This document shows, piece by piece, positions 8,397-14,794 of a stretch of 27,219 nt of DNA (positions are counted from its first letter, which is position 1; the number at the start of each line of letters is the position of its first letter). Both the position numbers and the translations under genes were made by a program. Origin of the DNA: an uncultured bacterium (lineage in GTDB: Bacteria; Bacillota; Clostridia; Lachnospirales; Lachnospiraceae). The stretch spans positions 1 to 27,219 of the forward strand of contig CAJMPJ010000048.1 of NCBI GenBank assembly GCA_905215155.1, read 5' to 3'. The notes beneath the pieces are model-generated. The model had not been told where the DNA came from, searched no databases, and saw nothing but the letters and a program-made list of their open reading frames with translations.

Positions 8397-8425
8397 TTGC
8401 ATTTTCCGGGTATCTATGATACTAT
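8397..8425 (+). promoter_or_regulatory. Promoter of small RNA copy 2
   Basis: TTGCAT (8397-8402), a 17-bp spacer and TACTAT (8420-8425) match the promoter of copy 1 in both boxes and spacing. Predicted transcript start is near 8432. Confidence 0.7.
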
Positions 8426-8431
8426 ACTGAT

Positions 8432-8566
8432 AGTTAGTTTTAGCTAACTGCGTGTGAATATTCTAATCAGACTAACCCTCTGATCCATCCTTCATTTGAC
8501 CCATGAAGGATCATGACTCCTGCGAAAGAGCCGCCCCTGTTACCGCATGACAGGAGCGGCTTTTTT
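8432..8566 (+). ncRNA. Structured small RNA, copy 2 (unrecognised family)
   Basis: About 135 nt, homologous to copy 1 along its whole length. Hairpin 1: AGTTAG (8432-8437) pairs with CTAACT (8444-8449). Hairpin 2: ATCAGA (8466-8471) pairs with TCTGAT (8479-8484), loop CTAACCC. Hairpin 3: a 9-bp stem (8487-8495 with 8503-8511), loop TTGACCC. The terminator stem (8525-8540 with 8550-8565) has loop TACCGCATG and a T run at 8561-8566. Compared with copy 1, a G-C pair in the terminator stem becomes A-T, and a T-G pair in hairpin 3 becomes T-A. Loops and the linker ATCATGACTCCT are unchanged. Its terminator ends 57 bp before the LysR gene, so a cis role on that gene is possible, but two copies before unrelated genes favour an independent RNA. 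Confidence 0.67.
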
Positions 8567-8623
8567 GCAGCATTTTTTACATAGAAAAAAGCGGATATCC
8601 AGGATAAGAAAGGGGAATTACCA

Positions 8624-9550
8624 TTGGAAATCAAGCAATTGGAATACTTTGTGGCGACCGCAGACCACGGCAGTCTGAATAAGGCGGCAGAGCAGCTCTA
8701 TACCTCCCAGCCCAATGTCAGCAAGGTGATCGCCAATTTGGAAAAGGAACTGGGCGTTGCATTATTTGAACGCAACAGCAGAGGAATGAAAATTACGGAG
8801 CAGGGGAATCTGCTTTATGGCTATGCCCGTTCCATTTTAAAAAGCTCCAATATGATCCACGCTCTGGTTCAGAAGAAGACCGGCAGTTATTTCTGTGTTT
8901 CCGGCTATCAGAGCAGTATTCTCACCAGACTGGTGGCGGATATTTATGAAAAATATAAAGACAAAGGCATCAAATTCGGTTACCGGGAGGGAACGGTGGA
9001 GGAAATCACCGATGATGTATCCGAACACGTATCGGAAATCGGCATCGTTTACCTGGCTCACTCCCAGCTTCCCTGTTTCCGCCATATCATGTGGCATAAG
9101 AAACTGGAATACCACCCCCTGGCTGACCGGGGCATCTGCATCTATATGGGGAGAAACCACCCCTGGTATCATAGAAAATTTCTGGAATTTGATGAATTAA
9201 AGGAACTGAAATTCATTGAGGGGACCGAAGATTTTTTTGCCATGGAACACCACATTGAACGGATCAGTGTGGGTGCGGTTCAGATGGAAAATTTGGATAA
9301 TGCGGTCTATACCAACAGCGATTATATGATCCATAACATGCTAAAGCATACCGATGTCTGCTGCATGGGAATTGATTTTGTTTCCAGACATTATGAAGCC
9401 CAGGAAATTAAGGCGCTGAAGGTGAAAAACTGTGAGAAGTTTTTAACCCTTGGATACGTCAAGCAAAAGAAAAAGGAGCTGTCCCCGGAAGCCCGGTTTT
9501 ATATCAGCCAGCTGGAAATGAGGCTGAAAGGCTATAACGAATCGTTATAA
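8624..9550 (+). CDS. LysR-family transcriptional regulator
   Basis: A 308-residue LysR-type regulator. The N-terminal winged helix-turn-helix is clear: MEIKQLEYFVATADHGSLNKAAEQLYTSQPNVSKVIANLEKELG, followed by LFERNSRGMKITEQG. The remaining ~220 residues are the effector domain. Translation starts at a TTG with AAAGGGG eight bases upstream; this gives the canonical LysR N-terminus. It is co-oriented with, and 82 bp upstream of, the nickel-type ABC operon, so it probably controls that operon, although LysR regulators are more often divergent from their targets. The effector domain has several His and Cys residues in clusters (CFRHIMWHKKLEYH, MEHHIE, HTDVCCMGIDFVSRH), which could bind a metal or chelate; that is speculation. 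It follows a small RNA terminator. Confidence 0.9.
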   Translation: MEIKQLEYFVATADHGSLNKAAEQLYTSQPNVSKVIANLEKELGVALFERNSRGMKITEQGNLLYGYARSILKSSNMIHALVQKKTGSYFCVSGYQSSILTRLVADIYEKYKDKGIKFGYREGTVEEITDDVSEHVSEIGIVYLAHSQLPCFRHIMWHKKLEYHPLADRGICIYMGRNHPWYHRKFLEFDELKELKFIEGTEDFFAMEHHIERISVGAVQMENLDNAVYTNSDYMIHNMLKHTDVCCMGIDFVSRHYEAQEIKALKVKNCEKFLTLGYVKQKKKELSPEARFYISQLEMRLKGYNESL

Positions 9551-9571
9551 CAACGCCTCCCTGTTTTGATA

Positions 9572-9601
9572 TTGGTAAGTTATGACTAACTATGCTATAG
9601 T
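9572..9601 (+). promoter_or_regulatory. Candidate promoter of the nik operon with an inverted repeat
   Basis: TTGGTA (9572-9577) and TATAGT (9596-9601) are 18 bp apart. Between them lies AGTTA-TGAC-TAACT (9579-9592), an inverted repeat whose half-sites resemble the GTTAG/CTAAC half-sites at the start of both small RNAs, though the spacing differs. This could be an operator. Matches to promoter consensus are moderate. Confidence 0.4.
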
Positions 9602-9632
9602 AGATACCGTAATTAAAACAGGAGGTACCATT

Positions 9633-11270
9633 ATGAAAAAAACGTTATTATATACGTGTCTTGCAGGTGTTTTGACTGCAGCAGTTTTAGCCGGCTGTTC
9701 CAAATCCGCAGCAGGAGGGAAAGAAGCAGCGGATGGTTCGGTAAAGGCGGAGGAAAGCCGGGCAGAAGGCGGGGGAAGCGAAGGAAAAGAGGAACTGGTA
9801 TTTGTAAACTACCGTGATATCAGAGACTTAAACCCTCATCTGTATGCCGGTGAAATGTACGCCCAGGAAATGCTCTATGAGACTTTGGTGACCATTACGG
9901 AAGACGGATATGCGCCTTGTCTGGCAGAGAGCTGGACCATCAGCGAGGACGGCAGGACCTATACCTTTAAAATCCGCAAGGGAGTGACCTTCTCCGACGG
10001 TGAGGTTTGCGATGCCAATGCCATCAAAGCCAATTTTGACGCCATCATTGAGAACAAGGACCGCCATACCTGGCTTGAGATGATGAATCTGTTGGTAGGG
10101 GTTTCCGCTCCGGATGCAGAGACCTTTGTGATCGAGCTTTCAAAGCCTTATTACCCAATGCTTACAGAGCTTGGAGTCACCAGACCGTTCGCCATGATTT
10201 CCCCGAAAGCCATGAAGGACGGAAGCACCAAGGACGGGGTAAATGGATACATCGGAACCGGACAGTATGTGCTGAAGGAATCCGTAACCGATGAATATGC
10301 TGTTTTTGAGGCCAATGAGAATTACTGGGGAGAAAAGCCAAAGGTGAAAAAGATCACCGTAAAGGTGATTCCGGACAACCAGACTCGGATTCTGGCACTT
10401 GAAAAGGGAGAGATCGACTTGATCTTCGGCAAAAACATGATTGATGCCGATGCAGTAAATAAATATAAAGAAAGCAGTGATTTTGAAGTTGCTTTATCCA
10501 ACCCGACTTCCACAAGACAGATTGTTCTGAATACGACCAATGAGATTTTAAAGGATACGGCTGTACGTCAGGCCCTGCAGCACGCCACCAACCGACAGGC
10601 CATTTCCGACGGCATCTTTTACGGTTTGGAGGCTCCTGCAGATACGCTGTTTGCAAGCTCCATTCCTTATTGCAACATCGGGTTAAAGGCCTATGCATAC
10701 GATGAGAAGCTGGCAGGAGAAATGCTTGATGAAGCCGGCTGGGTGATGGGAAGCGGCGGTGTCCGGGAAAAAGACGGAAAAGCCTTAAAGCTCAGCCTTT
10801 TATACAACAGTGACAGTGTAACGGAAAAGACCATTGCAGAATATTTACAGTCTGAATACGGCAAGCTTGGGATCGGCCTGGAAATCAAGGGCGAGGAGGA
10901 GCAGTCTTACCGGGATAACATGAAGGCAGGACATTTTGACATGGTGTTCAATATCTGCTGGGGAACCCCTTACGATCCCCAGTCTTCTCTGGCAGCCATG
11001 AGACAGCCGGTATACGGTGACTTTGCAGCGCAGCAGGGACTGGCGGACAAAGCGGAGATTGATGAGGCCATTACAGAAATTCTTGTTTCCACCGACGAGA
11101 CAAAGCGTCAGGAGCTTTATACCTTTGTACTGACCAGACTTCATGAGGACGCAGTATACATTCCTCTGACTTATGAATGCAACAAGGCGATCTATACGTC
11201 TGATTTAAAAGGGGTCGGTTTCACCCAGACCCAGTATGAAGTTCCGTTTGGACAGATGTATTTTGAATAA
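9633..11270 (+). CDS. nikA: Nickel/metal-chelate ABC transporter substrate-binding lipoprotein (NikA-like)
   Basis: A 545-residue family 5 solute-binding protein. The start at 9633 follows AGGAGG (9620-9625) and opens a lipoprotein signal with lipobox VLAGC (Cys22) and a charged linker. The protein aligns nearly gaplessly with E. coli NikA: NPHLY, LAESWTISEDGRTYTF, KDRHTWLE, TRPFAMISP, GTGQYVL, ENYWGEKPKVKKITVKVIPD, ADTLFASSIPYCNIGLKAYAYD, WGTPYDP, QQGLADKAEID and RLHEDAVYIPLTY. NikA residues that hold the organic chelator are kept (Arg97, Trp100, Arg137, Trp398, Tyr402 correspond to Arg144, Trp147, Arg184, Trp443, Tyr447). The metal-ligand His416 is Tyr461, and His56 and His442 are Ile103 and Thr487. 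It is thus likely a nickel- or other metal-chelate binder with a different coordination. It is the first gene of a five-gene importer operon. Confidence 0.9.
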   Translation: MKKTLLYTCLAGVLTAAVLAGCSKSAAGGKEAADGSVKAEESRAEGGGSEGKEELVFVNYRDIRDLNPHLYAGEMYAQEMLYETLVTITEDGYAPCLAESWTISEDGRTYTFKIRKGVTFSDGEVCDANAIKANFDAIIENKDRHTWLEMMNLLVGVSAPDAETFVIELSKPYYPMLTELGVTRPFAMISPKAMKDGSTKDGVNGYIGTGQYVLKESVTDEYAVFEANENYWGEKPKVKKITVKVIPDNQTRILALEKGEIDLIFGKNMIDADAVNKYKESSDFEVALSNPTSTRQIVLNTTNEILKDTAVRQALQHATNRQAISDGIFYGLEAPADTLFASSIPYCNIGLKAYAYDEKLAGEMLDEAGWVMGSGGVREKDGKALKLSLLYNSDSVTEKTIAEYLQSEYGKLGIGLEIKGEEEQSYRDNMKAGHFDMVFNICWGTPYDPQSSLAAMRQPVYGDFAAQQGLADKAEIDEAITEILVSTDETKRQELYTFVLTRLHEDAVYIPLTYECNKAIYTSDLKGVGFTQTQYEVPFGQMYFE

Positions 11271-11319
11271 TGACAAAAGAGAAATGACTTTTGCCGGAAT
11301 CCGAAGGGAAAACCGCAGA

Positions 11320-11349
11320 GGGGGGACCAGAGGCTGGTCCCCCCTTTTT
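11320..11349 (+). terminator. Intrinsic hairpin between nikA and nikB
   Basis: A perfect 11-bp GC-rich stem (11320-11330 with 11334-11344, 3-nt loop) is followed by five T residues. It lies 50 bp after the nikA stop and 35 bp before nikB. It probably acts as a partial terminator and 3' stabiliser, giving more binding protein than permease. Confidence 0.85.
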
Positions 11350-11383
11350 AACCCTTCCCCTCATTGATTTTGGAGGTAATGAG

Positions 11384-12325
11384 ATGAAATCTTATATTGT
11401 TAAGCGAACGCTGTCGGCCATACCGCTGCTGCTGCTTATATCGTTTTTATGTTTTGTATTTATCAATTTGATCCCGTCAGACCCGGCGGAGGTGGCCTTA
11501 CGGGTCCGCCAGACTCCGGTCATCACCCAGGAGGCCATTGAACAGGTAAGAGAAGAAATGGGACTCAATGATCCCTATCTGGTCCGGTACTTCCGGTGGG
11601 TGGCAGATTGCCTGCAGCTGGATTTCGGAGTCAGCTATACCAATCCGTCAAGAACCGTACTGGGAGAGATCACCCGGTGTCTGCCGGCTACCTTTACCCT
11701 TTCCATGGCGTCTCTGGTGTTTGTGATTTTTTTAAGTCTCCCCATCGGTTTTTTGTGTGCAGTATACAAGGACAGCTTATTTGACCGGGTGGTGAGAGGA
11801 ATCGTCTTTATGACCACGGCCATGCCTGCCTACTGGATCGGGCTTCTGCTCATATGGCTGGTCAGCATCAAATGGGATCTTCTGCCCACCAGCGGGAGCG
11901 GAAGCATCAAGCATCTGATTTTGCCTGCATTTACGGTCTCCCTCACTTATATTTCCACCTACATCCGCCTGATCCGCAATAACATGCTGGAAAATATGAA
12001 GGAGGATTACGTGCTGTATGCCAACGCCAGAGGATTGAAGCAGCGGACCATTCTGGTAAAGCATATCCTTAAAAACTCCTTACATACCTGCATCGTGGCC
12101 ATCGGTATGAGCGTTCCCCAGCTTATGGCAGGAACCATTGTCGTGGAAAATGTATTTGCGTGGCCGGGACTTGGAAAGCTTTGCATTGCGTCCATTTTCA
12201 ACCGGGATTATCCGGTCATCCAGACCTATGTGCTGCTGATCGGAACCCTGTTCGTTGTATTCAATCTTTTGTTTGATATTATCCAGAGCATCGCCGATCC
12301 GAGACTTAGAAGGGAGGTATCTTGA
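11384..12325 (+). CDS. nikB: Nickel-type ABC transporter permease NikB
   Basis: A 313-residue integral membrane permease of the dipeptide/nickel importer class. The N-terminus MKSYIVKRTLSAIPLLLLISFLCFVFINLIPSDPA is the standard first helix of NikB/DppB proteins, followed by about five more helices. The cytoplasmic coupling loop that docks on the ATPases is seen as NARGLKQRTILVKHILKNSLHTCI. The start at 11384 is set by GGAGG at 11372-11376; the longer open frame upstream runs through the nikA-nikB terminator and is rejected. It pairs with NikC, whose start follows one base after this stop. The assignment to nickel rather than peptide follows from the NikA-like partner. Confidence 0.9.
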   Translation: MKSYIVKRTLSAIPLLLLISFLCFVFINLIPSDPAEVALRVRQTPVITQEAIEQVREEMGLNDPYLVRYFRWVADCLQLDFGVSYTNPSRTVLGEITRCLPATFTLSMASLVFVIFLSLPIGFLCAVYKDSLFDRVVRGIVFMTTAMPAYWIGLLLIWLVSIKWDLLPTSGSGSIKHLILPAFTVSLTYISTYIRLIRNNMLENMKEDYVLYANARGLKQRTILVKHILKNSLHTCIVAIGMSVPQLMAGTIVVENVFAWPGLGKLCIASIFNRDYPVIQTYVLLIGTLFVVFNLLFDIIQSIADPRLRREVS

Positions 12326-12326
12326 C

Positions 12327-13151
12327 ATGTGGAAACGGCTGTTTAAAAATAAAATGGCAGTGATCATGATGAGCCTGATCGTTGTGGTGGCGGTTCTTGG
12401 GATATTTGCCCCTTTGTTCGCACCCAATGATCCGTATGAAAACAATATTTTAAATAAATTTGCGGGCTTCAGCTTCCAGTATCCCTTAGGAACCGACCAG
12501 CTGGGACGCTGCATCCTTTCCAGAATGATCTATGGAATCCGTCCCACCCTGTTTTTATCCCTGGTTACCATGGCAGGAACCATTGGACTGGGCTGCATCA
12601 TGGGGCTGCTGGCCGGATATTTCCGTGGCCCCGTTGATGAGATCATCATGCGCGCGGTGGATGTGATGATGTCGTTTCCCAGCCAGATCATGGTATTTGC
12701 AGTGGTCGCCCTTTTGGGAATTGATGTGAGAAATGTGATCCTTGCAAACGTGCTGATCAAATGGGCCTGGTATGCCCGTATGATCCGTACCAATGTGATG
12801 AAATACAGGGATAAAAATTTTGTTCTCTTTTCCAGATGCATTGGAAGCGGAGAACGTTTTATCATGCTCCGCCATCTGCTTCCCAGTGTAGCGGCGGAGA
12901 TGGCAGTCCTTGCCACTCTGGACATCGGCTGGGCCATTTTAAATATCTCCACCCTTTCCTTCCTGGGACTTGGGGTACAGGCGCCTACGCCGGAGTGGGG
13001 AGCCATGCTCAATGAAGCCAAGAATGTAATGACCACCAATCCGGTGCAGATGATCGCGCCCGGACTTGCAATTGTGATTCTTGTGGCGGCCTTTAATCTT
13101 CTGGGAGATGCTTTGAGAGATGCCCTGGACCCAAAGGAGGTGCAGGAATAA
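12327..13151 (+). CDS. nikC: Nickel-type ABC transporter permease NikC
   Basis: A 274-residue permease of the NikC/DppC class. It has the expected N-terminal cytoplasmic stretch MWKRLFKNKMAVIMMSLIVVVAVLGIFAPLFAPNDPYENN, the class motif YPLGTDQLGRCILSRMIYGIRPTLFLSL, and a late coupling loop SRCIGSGERFIMLRHLLPSVAAEMAVL. The C-terminal NLLGDALRDALDPK is typical. AGGGAGG at 12311-12317 sets the start at 12327, one base after the nikB stop; an upstream in-frame ATG at 12255 lies inside nikB. It overlaps the nikD start by one base (TAATG). It forms the membrane channel with NikB. Confidence 0.92.
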   Translation: MWKRLFKNKMAVIMMSLIVVVAVLGIFAPLFAPNDPYENNILNKFAGFSFQYPLGTDQLGRCILSRMIYGIRPTLFLSLVTMAGTIGLGCIMGLLAGYFRGPVDEIIMRAVDVMMSFPSQIMVFAVVALLGIDVRNVILANVLIKWAWYARMIRTNVMKYRDKNFVLFSRCIGSGERFIMLRHLLPSVAAEMAVLATLDIGWAILNISTLSFLGLGVQAPTPEWGAMLNEAKNVMTTNPVQMIAPGLAIVILVAAFNLLGDALRDALDPKEVQE

Positions 13152-13981
13152 TGGAAGCAGTATTGAAGGTAACCCATCTTGAGGTGGAACACCGCACAAA
13201 AAAGAAGTGCACCCCCATTGTCCACGGAATTGATTTTGAGGTGATGCCGGGACAGTGCCTTGGGATTCTGGGAGAGAGCGGAAGCGGAAAAAGCATGAGC
13301 TTAAAAGGGGTCATGGGACTTTTGGGCGCTGATTTTACGGTAAAAGGAGAAGCCATGTTCCAGGGAGAGAACTTGATTGGAAAATCCAAAGAACAGCTTC
13401 GCCGGATACGGGGAAAGAAGATCGGCATGATTTTGCAAAATCCCATGACCTGCTTTGATCCCCTTTACCGGATCGGGGAACAGCTGGCAGAAACATACCG
13501 GGAGCATACGGACTTTAAAAAAGCGGAGATTTTAGAAAAATCGGTGAAAATTCTGGAATCCATGAGAATCAACAATCCGCTGGAGGTCTTAAAAAAATAT
13601 CCCCACCAGTTAAGCGGCGGCATGCTGCAGAGAATTATGATCGGTCTTGCCATGTCCATGGAGCCGGAATTATTGATTGCCGACGAGCCGACCACAGCCA
13701 TTGATGCCATTACCCAGTATGAGATCATGAAGGAATTTGTGAGAATCAAAAAGGAATCCCAAACCGCTATGATCTTTATCAGCCATGATCTGGGAGTCAT
13801 ATCGGCCATTTCCGACCAGGTGCTGGTCATGAACCGGGGATACGCCGCAGACAAAGGGACCTTTGCACAGATTTATGAAAATCCCCAGGATGCCTATACC
13901 AGACTTTTGGTGGAAAAGAAAAAGGCGGTCATGGATAAATACCATCAGGCCATTCATAGAAAGGGGGAGGTTTTTGTATGA
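13151..13981 (+). CDS. nikD: Nickel-type ABC transporter ATP-binding protein NikD
   Basis: A 276-residue ABC ATPase of the oligopeptide/nickel class. Walker A is GESGSGKS at 41-48, the Q-loop region ILQNPMTCFDPL, the signature LSGGMLQRIMIGLAMSM, Walker B ELLIADEPTTAID, and the H-loop FISHDLG. The Q-loop LQNPMT..DP and the TTAID D-loop are usual for NikD/DppD proteins. The signature has LSGGMLQR rather than LSGGQ, also normal for this class. It starts within the nikC stop codon and overlaps nikE by 4 bp (ATGA), so the operon is tightly coupled. It should form a heterodimer with NikE. Confidence 0.92.
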   Translation: MEAVLKVTHLEVEHRTKKKCTPIVHGIDFEVMPGQCLGILGESGSGKSMSLKGVMGLLGADFTVKGEAMFQGENLIGKSKEQLRRIRGKKIGMILQNPMTCFDPLYRIGEQLAETYREHTDFKKAEILEKSVKILESMRINNPLEVLKKYPHQLSGGMLQRIMIGLAMSMEPELLIADEPTTAIDAITQYEIMKEFVRIKKESQTAMIFISHDLGVISAISDQVLVMNRGYAADKGTFAQIYENPQDAYTRLLVEKKKAVMDKYHQAIHRKGEVFV

Positions 13982-14775
13982 TTCGGGCAGAGCATATCAA
14001 TGTCAGCTTCAAAAAAGAAAATCAGACAAAGCTGTTTGGCACCGAGCGGCAGCAGGTCCTTCATGACGTATCCTTTCATGTGAAAGAGGGAGAGTGTCTC
14101 GGCATTCTGGGAGAGAGCGGAAGCGGAAAAAGCACGCTGGGCCGTGTATTATGCGGACTTTTAAAGCCCGATTGCGGGAATGTATATCTGGCAGGTGAGC
14201 CTTGCTATAAAGGGAGAAGAAAGCGAAAAACGGTTTTAAGCGTGGTGTTCCAGGATTATACCACCTCTGCGAACCCCAGATTCACCGTCCGTGGCATGAT
14301 CGCAGAAGGACTTCGGGCAAGGGAGAAGCGGGAGGGTCTCTCTCTTGACAGAGAAAAGGAAACCGATGATCTTCTTTGTCTGGTGGGCTTAGACGGCTCT
14401 TATAAGGACCGTCTGCCCCATGAACTGAGCGGAGGTCAGCTGCAGCGCGTCTGCATCGCCCGTGCCCTTGCCGTAAACCCTTCCGTAATCCTGTTTGACG
14501 AGGCCATCAGTTCCTTAGATGCCCATACCCAGGTGCAGATTATGGATTTATTAAAGAAGGTGCAGAAAGAAAAGAAACTGACTTATATCTTCATCACCCA
14601 TGACCTTACCTCCGTCACCTATCTTTGCAGCCATGTCCTGTTTCTGTATCAAGGCCAGGCCGCAGAGATCCGGAGCGTGGATACCATCGGAGAAGCGGTC
14701 CATCCATACGCCAGAAAGCTGCTGCATGCCATATTTGATGTGGAGTCTATGGGACAGGAAGAAATGAGCAACTAA
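13978..14775 (+). CDS. nikE: Nickel-type ABC transporter ATP-binding protein NikE
   Basis: A 265-residue ABC ATPase. Walker A is GESGSGKST at 45-53, the Q-loop is VFQDYTTSANPR, the signature LSGGQLQRVCIARAL, Walker B VILFDEAISSLD, and the H-loop FITHDL. The Q-loop FQDYTTSANP and the C-terminal HPYARKLL segment are the pattern of NikE/DppF proteins. Its length is close to E. coli NikE. The ATG overlaps the nikD stop by 4 bp. The last transporter gene of the unit, it is followed after 19 bp by a deacylase gene with its own strong ribosome site, so that gene probably belongs to the same transcript. Confidence 0.92.
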   Translation: MIRAEHINVSFKKENQTKLFGTERQQVLHDVSFHVKEGECLGILGESGSGKSTLGRVLCGLLKPDCGNVYLAGEPCYKGRRKRKTVLSVVFQDYTTSANPRFTVRGMIAEGLRAREKREGLSLDREKETDDLLCLVGLDGSYKDRLPHELSGGQLQRVCIARALAVNPSVILFDEAISSLDAHTQVQIMDLLKKVQKEKKLTYIFITHDLTSVTYLCSHVLFLYQGQAAEIRSVDTIGEAVHPYARKLLHAIFDVESMGQEEMSN

Positions 14776-14794
14776 AAAGGAAGGAGGAAGTGCA

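Noticed and set aside
7258..8566. Known riboswitch classes (cobalamin, NiCo, c-di-GMP, SAM, TPP and others) for the two structured RNAs
   Set aside because: None of the conserved core sequences I know was seen. The layout of own promoter plus terminator, and different downstream genes, fits an independent RNA better, though a cis role is not excluded.
9551..9632. NikR operator (GTATGA-N16-TCATAC) upstream of nikA
   Set aside because: No such pair of half-sites is present.
11291..11383. Upstream extension of nikB
   Set aside because: It runs through the intrinsic terminator; GGAGG and the standard NikB N-terminus place the start at 11384.
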